From Planctomycetota bacterium (lineage in GTDB: Bacteria > Planctomycetota > Phycisphaerae > Phycisphaerales > UBA1924): DNA of 44,224 bases. Numbering within the stretch: the stretch's first letter is position 1; each line of letters opens with the position of its first letter. Where the stretch lies: contig JAUZRR010000044.1 of the NCBI GenBank assembly GCA_030950285.1, positions 1 through 44,224 on the forward strand. Direction: 5' to 3'. Below the pieces are notes generated by a model, which did no database searches, was not told the origin of the DNA, and was given only the letters and a program-made list of their open reading frames with translations. Positions 16,392 through 23,400 of the stretch are shown here, in pieces. The position numbers and the translations under genes were made by a program.

Positions 16392-16859
16392 ATGAGCCCG
16401 CCCGACAAGAACACCAACGAGTTCGAGATCACGATCGAGGAGCCGCTCTGCTCGGTCTTTCGGCGCAAGCTGCGGGCCGAGGGGCTCAAGTACACCCCCG
16501 AGCGGGCGAAGGTGCTCGACGCGATCATCCACTTCGACGGCGTGTTCGAGGCCGAACGCCTGCTCGACGACCTCAAAGCCAGCAGCTTCCGCGTCAGCAA
16601 AGCGACCGTCTACCGCACGCTCAAGCTGCTCCAGGACGCGGGGATCATCCAGCGCGTGCTGACCAACGACGACCACGCGAAATACCAGCTCGTCTACGGC
16701 TCGACGCCCCGCGATCAGTTGGTCCGACTCGATACCGGCGAGGTACTCGACCTGGAGCTGCCCGAGCTTGTCGAGTTGCGTGATCGGATCTGCCGCGAGC
16801 ACGGGCTGGAGCCTCAGGGACACCGGCTGCAGATCTTTGCGGTGGGCGAGGGTAAGTAA
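16392..16859 (+). CDS. Fur-family regulator with degenerate metal site
   Basis: 155 aa. The winged-helix half is typical of Fur: RRKLRAEGLKYTPERAKVLDAI, then FEAERLLDDLK and VSKATVYRTLKLLQDAGII (69-87). The dimerisation half has lost the family's metal ligands. Where Fur/PerR/Zur have HHHDHLIC..C, this protein has STPRDQLVRLDTGE (104-117), and the C-terminal Cys pair is missing. Only H95 and H144 stand near expected ligand positions. It therefore may bind DNA without metal control, or sense something else. The 46-bp gap to the divergent glycosyltransferase gene makes that gene and itself the first candidates for regulation. Confidence 0.88.
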   Translation: MSPPDKNTNEFEITIEEPLCSVFRRKLRAEGLKYTPERAKVLDAIIHFDGVFEAERLLDDLKASSFRVSKATVYRTLKLLQDAGIIQRVLTNDDHAKYQLVYGSTPRDQLVRLDTGEVLDLELPELVELRDRICREHGLEPQGHRLQIFAVGEGK

Positions 16860-16897
16860 GAAGCCGAACGTGGTTGCCGATGGGATATGCATCCGGC

Positions 16898-16963
16898 AGA
16901 GCCCCTCGCGCAAGCGAGGGGACAAGGCGGTGGGTGTGTCCCCTCGCTTGCGCGAGGGGCTCT
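16898..16963. repeat. family A palindromic pair
   Basis: Two hairpins face each other: AGAG-CCCCTCGC-GCAA-GCGAGGGG-ACA, then a short spacer, then TGT-CCCCTCGC-TTGC-GCGAGGGG-CTCT. The whole is a near-perfect inverted repeat of 66 bp between the fur-like and tsaE genes, which converge, so it could act as a bidirectional transcript end. Confidence 0.88.
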
Positions 16964-17009
16964 ATGGCGGGCGGTTCTGCGCCACAGGTTCTGTGCCACA
17001 GGTCGTGTG

Positions 17010-17687
17010 CTACTCGACTTCGTCGAGGTCGCGTTCGTCCATCGGGCGGCTGATCTCGTGCTGGCCGCTGAACCATTTGTAGAGGTCCGCCATGCGCGCC
17101 CGGTCGCTGGCGAACGGCCAGCTCGGGGAGTCGGGGGGGACGTGCTGCCCGGTGACCGGGCAGGTCGTCGGTGTGCGCGGCGGCAGGGCGAGTTGGCGCA
17201 GGGCTGCGAACAGGCTGCGCGATTCCCACGCTTCCGGGCAGTCCAGCTCGGCGGCACGGGAGTGTTCCGCGGTGGCGCGGAGGTGGAGGGTCGCGGTGCG
17301 TTCCGGCGGCAGGGCCTCGGCGATCCGCTCGGCCCACTCGATCAGCAGGACCGCTGTGCCGTCGGCGAGCCGATCCCAGCCGAGGGGGTCGAGGTCTTCG
17401 GCTGAGGTCAGGCGGTAGGCGTCCACATGCACGACCGGCGGCTCGCCCTTCTGCGCGGGTGGGTACTCGTTGACAATGACATACGTCGGGCTCGAGATGA
17501 GCGACGGGTCCACGCCCCGGGCTTGGGCGATGGCGCGGGCGAGTGTGGTTTTGCCGGCGCCGAGGTCGCCTTGGAGTGCGAGGATATCGCCCGCTCGCAG
17601 GAGCCCGGCCAGCGCGCAGCCCAGCGCGGTCGTGTCGTCGAGAGTGTCGAGCTCGAAGTGCAGTCGCATCACCCGAAGGGTATTCAC
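17010..17687 (-). CDS. tsaE: TsaE with a C-terminal YacG-like domain
   Basis: TsaE is the ATPase of the TsaBDE complex that makes t6A37 in ANN-decoding tRNAs. Residues 1-140 are canonical: Walker A GDLGAGKTT (40-48), SSPTYVIVNEY (65-75), VDAYRL (88-93) and IEWAER (116-121). TsaE is normally about 150-160 aa. The extra ~70 residues resemble the zinc protein YacG: CPVTGQHVPPDSP (176-188) and PFASDRARMADLYKWFSGQH (191-210), where YacG has CPxC...PFCSERCRLIDLxxWxxE. Only C176 of the four zinc cysteines remains. The GTG at 17687 overlaps the thiL stop (GTGA); ATG 17669 is an alternative start. The fusion is my inference from motif order. Confidence 0.9.
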   Translation of the reverse strand: MNTLRVMRLHFELDTLDDTTALGCALAGLLRAGDILALQGDLGAGKTTLARAIAQARGVDPSLISSPTYVIVNEYPPAQKGEPPVVHVDAYRLTSAEDLDPLGWDRLADGTAVLLIEWAERIAEALPPERTATLHLRATAEHSRAAELDCPEAWESRSLFAALRQLALPPRTPTTCPVTGQHVPPDSPSWPFASDRARMADLYKWFSGQHEISRPMDERDLDEVE

Positions 17688-18706
17688 GTGCCGTGGTCCC
17701 AGCCGAGGGCGGCCGCGTCGTGGGGGTTGCCGGCGGGGTCGAGGATGGTCGCGCCGGGTTTCTCGCCCGGCGCGCAGGGGCGGACGGTGCCGACCGGGCC
17801 GAGCAGTGGGGGGTCGAGTGCGAGCGGCGGCTCGGTCGAGCCCGGCTCTTGCGGTCGGATCGCCATGAGCAGTTCGTAGTCTTCGCCTTCGCTCGCTGCC
17901 TGTTTCCAGCCGCGGGCGTGGCAGGAGATGGGGAGCGCGGTCGCTTCGATGACCAGCCGCACGCCCGACGCCGCGCCGATTCTTGAAGCGTCGCGCCCCA
18001 GGCCGTCGGAGAGGTCGATCATCGCGTGGACCGCGGCCGAGTGCGCAGCGATTCGCCCGGCGTCGAGGCGGGGCTCGAACCGGAGGTGGTGTCCTGAGTC
18101 GAACGAGCCACCGATCTGTCCGGTGAGCCAGAGCTGGTCGCCGGGTTGTGCGCCGGAGCGGAGGATGGGGGAGCGTGTGTCTGGCATGTCACTCGCGGCA
18201 TTGGTAGAGCCCCTCGTGCAAGCGAGGGGGCCGGGTGTCACCCTCGCTTGCGCGAGGGGCTCTGTGTCGGAGGAGTGGTTCTTGGGCATGCGTCCGACCG
18301 CTGTCACTGTGATCGCCAGCGGCCCGGGCCCGAACGCGATATCGCCGCCGACGATCGGGCAGTGCCAGTGTGCGCCCCATTTATGCAGCGCCTCGGCGAG
18401 CTCGCGTCCGTGCTCGTAGCCGTCGGGGAGCAGCCCGGTCGCCAGCCCCCAGCAGGGCTCGCCGCCCATTGCTGCGATGTCGGAGATCGAGCGCGCGATT
18501 GCCTTGCGGGCGATCAGGTCGATCGGTGTGCCGGGGTCGAAGTGTCTGCCCTCGACGAGCTGATCGACCGTCAGCAGCAGCGTGTCGCCCGAGGGCGTGC
18601 GGACCACCGCGCAGTCGTCACCCGGCCCGACGAGCACATCGCCCGAGCCGGCGTTGATGCCGCCGGCGAGGGTGAAGATATGGGTGAGCAGGTCGGACTC
18701 GTTCAT
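17684..18706 (-). CDS. thiL: thiamine-monophosphate kinase with a repeat-derived insert
   Basis: 340 aa. It phosphorylates thiamine monophosphate to thiamine pyrophosphate with ATP. Signatures: VGPGDDCAVV (27-36), LLTVDQLVEGRHF (44-56), KAIARSISDIAAMGG (68-82), IVGGDIAFGP (118-127), MIDLSDGLGRDASRIG and SEGEDYELLMAI. Residues about 148-167 (EPLAQARVTPGPLACTRGS) are encoded by a family A palindromic pair lying in frame between the two halves of the enzyme, where the family has a short loop after VGRMPK. ATG 18706 (MNESDLLTHIF) is the family start; in-frame codons further upstream come from another family A copy. It is translationally coupled to tsaE. Confidence 0.94.
   Translation of the reverse strand: MNESDLLTHIFTLAGGINAGSGDVLVGPGDDCAVVRTPSGDTLLLTVDQLVEGRHFDPGTPIDLIARKAIARSISDIAAMGGEPCWGLATGLLPDGYEHGRELAEALHKWGAHWHCPIVGGDIAFGPGPLAITVTAVGRMPKNHSSDTEPLAQARVTPGPLACTRGSTNAASDMPDTRSPILRSGAQPGDQLWLTGQIGGSFDSGHHLRFEPRLDAGRIAAHSAAVHAMIDLSDGLGRDASRIGAASGVRLVIEATALPISCHARGWKQAASEGEDYELLMAIRPQEPGSTEPPLALDPPLLGPVGTVRPCAPGEKPGATILDPAGNPHDAAALGWDHGT
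18206..18263. repeat. family A palindromic pair inside thiL
   Basis: AGAGCCCCTCGTGCAAGCG, a short centre, and CGCTTGCGCGAGGGGCTCT form a 58-bp inverted repeat with perfect outer arms. The thiL frame reads through it, adding about 20 residues. Confidence 0.9.
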
Positions 18707-18738
18707 GGGGGATTGTTGACAGCCGAATGTACAGAAGC

Positions 18739-18802
18739 AGAGCCCCTCACGCGAGCGAGGGGACGAGCGTGACCCCATCCAGAGCAGAGAAACACATTCA
18801 AG
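18739..18802 (-). repeat. family A element with conserved tail, upstream of thiL
   Basis: A single hairpin at 18739-18765 (CCCCTCAC, GCGA, GCGAGGGG) is followed on the plus strand by CATCCAGAGCAGAGAAACAC. That tail is shared with the copy at 29655-29718. It sits between the deoxyhypusine-synthase-like gene and thiL and may lie in the thiL leader. Confidence 0.8.
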
Positions 18803-18811
18803 CAAAGCGAT

Positions 18812-19918
18812 CTAACTTGACACCGTCGCCGTCTGCCTGTTCAGCATCTCACCGAACCGGTGTTCGTGGCGTTGTTTCCATTCGCCGCGGTGGTAGGCGT
18901 CGGAGGCGAGGATCGGGAACAGCGACGCGATCTCGCCGAAGACCATTTGTTCGTGGACGATATCGACCTTGCCCCAGCTGCACGCTTCGCGGAGGGTCGA
19001 GCCCGAGAGCGCCCCGTCGCGGCTGTCGGCGACTGTTATCTGGACCGCGTACCGGTGCATGGAGATGTTGCCTCGGGCTTTGCCTCCGGCGCGGTCGTCG
19101 AGCAGCTCGGCGGCGACGACGAGGTCCTGGGCAAAGTTCTTCGGCACGCCTCCGCCCAGCATGAGCAGGCCGCTCTCGGGGTGGGCGAGTTTGATCCGGG
19201 TCAACTCGTGGAAGTCTTTGCCCGAGTCGATGGTGACGGGGTCTTTGCCTTGTGCGGCGCGCTCGACGCGGTGGAGCACGATGCCGAACCCGGCGGAGCA
19301 ATCGCTGAACGCCGGGCAGAAGATCGGCACGCCCTTGCGGTGGCAGGTCAGGACGAGCGACTCGGCATCCGGATGGTGGTCGGCGAGGTGCTTGCCGAGG
19401 GCTTCGATGAGTTCGCGCGAGGAGTAGGCTCCGCCGGGCAGCGCGTCGAAGACCCGCTGGGTGGTGTCGTCGCACTCGCGCAGCTCGTCCTCGTCGATGT
19501 AGGTGTCGTAGATGCGGTCGATCATCAGGTCGCGCAGCGTGGTGTCGCTGACCGGCGGGGCTTCGGGCGAGCCCGGCGCGATGTAGTGCTTGAACCCGAG
19601 CCCCTCGAAGAAATCCTGATCGACGATGTTGGCGCCGGTCGAGACGATGGCGTCGACCATGTTGTGCTCGACGAGCGTGATCAGGGCTTTTTTCAGCCCC
19701 GCCGAGACGAGCGACCCGGCGAGGGTGAGGATGACCGCGCAGTCCTTGTCGGCCAGCATCTGCGAATAGATGTCGGCGGCGCGGGCGAGAGTGCGGGCGG
19801 TGTTGGCCATCTCGCGGTAGCTGTCGACGACCGGGCGGGCGTCGAACGAGGTGATGTCGATGTGGCGGATGGGGTTGGCGAGCAACTCGCCCTTGGTCCA
19901 TGTGATCGTGGGTTTCAT
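18812..19918 (-). CDS. deoxyhypusine synthase-like protein
   Basis: 368 aa, full length for the NAD-dependent deoxyhypusine synthase fold. Recognisable blocks: MANTARTLARAADIYSQML, LTLAGSLVSAGLKK (65-78), IVSTGANIVDQDFFEGLG (91-108), VPIFCPAFSDCSAGFGI (197-213) and LGGGVPKNF (255-262). The last holds K260 at the position of the lysine that forms the enzyme-butylimine in eukaryotic DHS. Bacteria lack eIF5A, so the substrate is not hypusine; bacterial homologues are thought to move an aminobutyl group between polyamines (for example to homospermidine). Placement beside speA supports polyamine metabolism. A family B repeat separates the two genes. Confidence 0.88.
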   Translation of the reverse strand: MKPTITWTKGELLANPIRHIDITSFDARPVVDSYREMANTARTLARAADIYSQMLADKDCAVILTLAGSLVSAGLKKALITLVEHNMVDAIVSTGANIVDQDFFEGLGFKHYIAPGSPEAPPVSDTTLRDLMIDRIYDTYIDEDELRECDDTTQRVFDALPGGAYSSRELIEALGKHLADHHPDAESLVLTCHRKGVPIFCPAFSDCSAGFGIVLHRVERAAQGKDPVTIDSGKDFHELTRIKLAHPESGLLMLGGGVPKNFAQDLVVAAELLDDRAGGKARGNISMHRYAVQITVADSRDGALSGSTLREACSWGKVDIVHEQMVFGEIASLFPILASDAYHRGEWKQRHEHRFGEMLNRQTATVSS

Positions 19919-19975
19919 GGAATGCCCTTTCTCGAAGTTCGTCTCTCGCGTCGCCCGTCCATGAATCGTAGGGGT

Positions 19976-20038
19976 CCGAGCCCCGGGCTTCAGCCCGGAG
20001 GTGTTGGTCGAACCGCCCGACTGAAGTCGGGGGCTCGG
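19976..20038. repeat. family B palindromic pair
   Basis: CCGAGCCCCGGGCTTCAG, then CCCGG, a spacer, and CTGAAGTCGGGGGCTCGG. It lies between the speA stop and the start of the deoxyhypusine-synthase-like gene. Confidence 0.8.
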
Positions 20039-20048
20039 GGCGCCGCAC

Positions 20049-22076
20049 TCACTCCAGGTACGTGTACCCCTCCATCCCTTCGCTGTAGAACTTGAGCAGA
20101 TTCTTTGCTTCGCGGACCGTCAGTGTGCGGCTCTTGACCGCGCGCTCAACCTCGCGCCGCATCGCTTTGACCAGGTTCTCCGGCTCGTACTGCACATACG
20201 ACAACACCTCTTTGACCGTGTCCCCCTCGATCACCTCGTCGATGTTCCAGTCGCCTGCGCCTTCGGAGTCGTCAAACGAGACGTGGACGACGTGGGTGTC
20301 GCCGTAGAGATTGTGCAGGTCGCCGAGGACTTCCTGGTACGCCCCCAGCAGGAATACGCCGAGGTAGTAGGGCTCGCCGTGGTTGAGGGTGTGGAGCTCG
20401 AGCGTGGGTTTGGAGGTCTCGCGGCGGTCGATGAACTTGTCGATCTGGCCGTCGGAATCGCAGGTGATGTCGGCGAGGATGCCCCGGCGGGTGGGCTCTT
20501 CGTCGAGCCGATGGATCGGGCAGATCGGGAAGAGCTGGTCGATCGCCCAGTGGTCGGGGAGTGTCTGGAAGATCGAAAGGTTGGCGTAATAAATATCGCT
20601 GAGCCGACGGGGCAGATCGGCCAGATCGTCGGGCAGTTCGCCCTTGGCGCGGGCAAGGTCGAGGACGCGCTTGCCGATGGTCCAGAAGAGTCGCTCGGCC
20701 GCCGAGCGGATGGGGAGACTCAGATAGCCGAGGTTGAACAGGCTCATCGCTTCGTCGATCGCCTGGGCCGCGTCGTGGTAGATCTCGACGAGGTTGACCC
20801 GGGGCGTGTCGATCGCTTCGTAGGCGTCGATCAGCTCGAGCACCGGCTGGGGGCGCTTGTCCTCTGCAATCAGCAGCGCCTTGACCGATTCGGCGTCGGC
20901 GTCAGTAGGAAAGACGCTCGCGCCCAGGACATCAAAGACGAGCATCGAGCAGTGGCTCACCATCGCACGGCCGGACTCGGAAAGAATCCGCGGGTGGGCG
21001 ATCCCGTTGGCGTCGCAGGCGCTCTTGACGCGGTACACAATGTCGGCAGCGTATTCGTCCACGGTGTAGTTGACGCTCGACGGGCTGTTGGAGAGGCTGC
21101 CGTCGTAGTCGATACCAAGCCCGCCGCCGACGTCGATGGTGTCGAGCCCGGCGCCGAGCTTGGCAAGTTCGCAGTAGATATGCGCCAGTTCGTTGACGGC
21201 GGCTTTGATCCGGCGGATATCCCCGACCTGGCTCCCGATATGAAAGTGGATCATGTTCAGGCAGTCGGCCATGCCGTGGGCTTTGAGAAACTCGACGGCG
21301 CCGAGCAGCTCGGTCGCCGTCAGGCCGAACTTGGAGCGCATCCCCGCCGAGCTTTCCCAGCGGCCGACGCCCTTGGCGCTGGGCTTGGTGCGGACCCCGA
21401 TGCGCGGCCGGACGCCGTAGTGCTCGGCGTGCTTGACCAGGAGCTCGAGGTCGCTGAACCGCTCGACGACCGGGATCACGTGTCGGCCCAGTTTGCCCGC
21501 GAGGATGACGGTCTCGATGAACTCTGAATCTTTGAACCCGTTGCAGACGATGGGCATGTCGGGCTGCCCTTCGGTGAGCGCCATGACCGCGAGCAGCTCG
21601 GGCTTGCTGCCTGCCTCGAACCCGAACCCCAGCTCGGCTGCTGCGTCGCGGAGGTCCTCGCAGAGGTGGCGTTGCTGGTTGACCTTGATCGGGTAGACGC
21701 AGGCGTAGGTGTTGTCGTAGTTGTGGTCGGCGATCGCCGCGTCGAACGCCTCGCGGATCTCGCGGAGCCGATGGCGGAGCACGTCGGTGCAGCGGATCAT
21801 CACCGGCGTCCCGATGTCGCGCTCGCGCAGCCCCTCGACCAACTCGAAGAGGTCGATGCGGCGGGCGGGGTCTTTTTCGGGCTGCACCGCGAGGTGCCCG
21901 AGGTTGTTGATCCCGAAGTAGCCGGCGCCCCACGCGGGGATGCCATAGAGCGGCAGGGCGTCGGCAGAGGTCCAGCCCGTGGACGGCGTGGGGGGCGAGG
22001 TACGCGGCTCGGTCGGCGCGGCGGTATCGCCCGTTGCGGGTGGCGCGAGTCTGGTCATGGGGCGGTGTCCGGTCAT
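20049..22076 (-). CDS. speA: biosynthetic arginine decarboxylase
   Basis: 675 aa, matching the long SpeA type. It decarboxylates arginine to agmatine with PLP, the first step to putrescine. The PLP lysine lies in CVYPIKVNQQR (K131). Other blocks: FGFEAGSKPELLAVM, IPIVCNGFKD-type segment, MIHFHIGSQVGD, DVGGGLGIDYDGS, and the ITCDSDGQID segment with the C-terminal active-site Cys. The C-terminus ends in the typical SEGMEGYTYLE-like tail. The first ~35 residues are Pro/Thr-rich and variable, and ATG 22058 is an equally possible start. It is followed by the deoxyhypusine-synthase-like gene on the same strand. No agmatinase or agmatine deiminase is visible here. Confidence 0.96.
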   Translation of the reverse strand: MTGHRPMTRLAPPATGDTAAPTEPRTSPPTPSTGWTSADALPLYGIPAWGAGYFGINNLGHLAVQPEKDPARRIDLFELVEGLRERDIGTPVMIRCTDVLRHRLREIREAFDAAIADHNYDNTYACVYPIKVNQQRHLCEDLRDAAAELGFGFEAGSKPELLAVMALTEGQPDMPIVCNGFKDSEFIETVILAGKLGRHVIPVVERFSDLELLVKHAEHYGVRPRIGVRTKPSAKGVGRWESSAGMRSKFGLTATELLGAVEFLKAHGMADCLNMIHFHIGSQVGDIRRIKAAVNELAHIYCELAKLGAGLDTIDVGGGLGIDYDGSLSNSPSSVNYTVDEYAADIVYRVKSACDANGIAHPRILSESGRAMVSHCSMLVFDVLGASVFPTDADAESVKALLIAEDKRPQPVLELIDAYEAIDTPRVNLVEIYHDAAQAIDEAMSLFNLGYLSLPIRSAAERLFWTIGKRVLDLARAKGELPDDLADLPRRLSDIYYANLSIFQTLPDHWAIDQLFPICPIHRLDEEPTRRGILADITCDSDGQIDKFIDRRETSKPTLELHTLNHGEPYYLGVFLLGAYQEVLGDLHNLYGDTHVVHVSFDDSEGAGDWNIDEVIEGDTVKEVLSYVQYEPENLVKAMRREVERAVKSRTLTVREAKNLLKFYSEGMEGYTYLE

Positions 22077-22146
22077 GGCACCACGGGGTTGGCAGCCGTG
22101 GGCGGATTCGGGCGTCGGAGTATGTGGAGAGCCGTTGTGGGTCGGC

Positions 22147-22995
22147 TCAGGCGGTCACCAGTGCATCCTTGCCCAGCACCTGGGCGGCGTAGCTGTTCAT
22201 CGAGTCGCGGAGTTCCTCGAAGCTCTCCAGCACATACAGCACCGGCTGGTAATGGTCGATCTCGAAAGGTGTATCGCAGACCCGGTCCATATCGAACGGC
22301 CGGCGGTCCACGTCGTCGCTTTCGAGGGCGTGAAGACTCTCCCCGATGCTCGAGATGAGTCCCGAGCCGTAGAGCTTGACCTCGCCGCGCTCGCGGATGA
22401 GCCCGAACTCGACGGTGAACCAGAAGAGTCGGCCGAGCCGTTCAATGTGGTAGGGGTCTTCGCACATCAGCGCCGCTTTGCCATAGGTCTGGAGAAACTC
22501 GGCAAAGACCGGGTCGCAGTGCAGCGGGACGTGCCCGAAGACGTCATGGAAAATGTCCGGCTCGGGCAGATAGTCCAGCATCTCCTTGGGGCGGATCACA
22601 ATGGTCGTCGGGAACTGCCGCTTGGCAAGGCAGGCAAAGAACGCCTTGGCGGGGAGATAGCCTGGCACGGGTCGGCTCTGCCAGCCGGTCAGTGCTGCGA
22701 GTCTCGAGTTGACGTACTCGACCTTGGGGACGTGGTCTTCGTCGAGCCCGAGCTTGCGGACGCCGTCGAGAAAGACCTCGGACGCCTGCTCGTCGAGCAG
22801 TTCCATCCGGTTGGCGACCATCATCGCCCAGACCTCGTGGTCCTCCTGGCTGTAGCGGTCGTAGTGCTGGGTGCAGTAGAAGGTTTCGGGGTCGATCTCG
22901 GTGGCGGTCTGGAACGCCGCCCGGTCGGCCGCGGCCTGGGCCCTGGCAAACTCTTCGCCGTCGATGACGTTGGTGTATCGGATATCTGCGCGCAT
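22147..22995 (-). CDS. phhA: aromatic amino acid hydroxylase (phenylalanine 4-monooxygenase)
   Basis: 282 aa, a bacterial single-domain enzyme without the eukaryotic ACT regulatory domain. It hydroxylates Phe (possibly Trp) using a pterin cofactor and non-heme iron. The iron triad is visible: H150 and H155 in PDIFHDVFGHVPLHCDP, and E196 in FWFTVEFGLI. FPTTIVIRPKEMLDYLPEPD is the strong family block before it, and LYGSGLISSIGES follows. GGAGGG lies 8 nt before ATG 22995, and a hairpin (23017-23035) lies just upstream of that. No pterin dehydratase is next to it. It is downstream of repeats, and upstream of speA on the same strand. Confidence 0.95.
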   Translation of the reverse strand: MRADIRYTNVIDGEEFARAQAAADRAAFQTATEIDPETFYCTQHYDRYSQEDHEVWAMMVANRMELLDEQASEVFLDGVRKLGLDEDHVPKVEYVNSRLAALTGWQSRPVPGYLPAKAFFACLAKRQFPTTIVIRPKEMLDYLPEPDIFHDVFGHVPLHCDPVFAEFLQTYGKAALMCEDPYHIERLGRLFWFTVEFGLIRERGEVKLYGSGLISSIGESLHALESDDVDRRPFDMDRVCDTPFEIDHYQPVLYVLESFEELRDSMNSYAAQVLGKDALVTA

Positions 22996-23016
22996 CGTGG
23001 TGCCCTCCGGTGGTGG

Positions 23017-23035
23017 CCCGGCTCTCCGAGCCGGG
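23017..23035 (-). promoter_or_regulatory. hairpin in the hydroxylase leader
   Basis: CCCGGCTC, TCC, GAGCCGGG: a perfect 8-bp stem about 13 nt upstream of the GGAGGG ribosome binding site. It could influence translation or mRNA stability, or be a stray palindromic repeat; nothing shows regulation. Confidence 0.4.
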
Positions 23036-23124
23036 GTTCCCCATGCCATTCTAGGGGCAGACGCATGTCCGGTCTTTCTTGCGCCGTCCAAAGCCGTGTT
23101 GTGCCACCCGCTCTGGTGCTTCCT

Positions 23125-23213
23125 GCTCCCCCTCCCGCGCCCCGCGGGAGGGGGCTGGAGGGAGGGGACCTTTTTCTGTTCGTCAGATCCGGGCGAAACG
23201 GTCGAGCACGAGA
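23125..23213. repeat. family C repeat, copy 2
   Basis: GCTCCCCCTCCCGCGCCCC, GGGAGGGGG, GGAGGGAGGGG, then TTCGTCAGATC and a tail ending GAGCACGAG. The order of blocks equals the copy at 1211-1293. Confidence 0.65.
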
Positions 23214-23298
23214 ACATGACAGAAGCCGTATCAGTTTCTGCGCTCTTGAAGGAGCCAGTCGACCTTGTCCGGGGTTCTTCCGGCTCCGGACGCGATCC

Positions 23299-23373
23299 TG
23301 TCCCCTCGCTCGCGCGAGGGGCTCCATGCAAAGCAAAGAACGCGGTAGAGCCCCTCGCGCGAGCGAGGGGACA
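23299..23373. repeat. family A hairpins, outward-facing pair
   Basis: TGT-CCCCTCGC-TCGC-GCGAGGGG-CTCC at 23299-23325, and AGAG-CCCCTCGC-GCGA-GCGAGGGG-ACA at 23347-23373. The order of the half-units is the reverse of the pairs at 16898 and 18206. It lies just past the amidohydrolase stop. Confidence 0.85.
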
Positions 23374-23400
23374 GGGAAGATGGTGCTCGCCACCTGATCC

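Noticed and set aside
16898..16963. Family A hairpins considered as intrinsic terminators
   Set aside because: No T-tract follows on either strand, several copies are inside or upstream of genes, and the same sequence recurs; a REP-like element explains them better. A bidirectional termination role is still possible for some copies.
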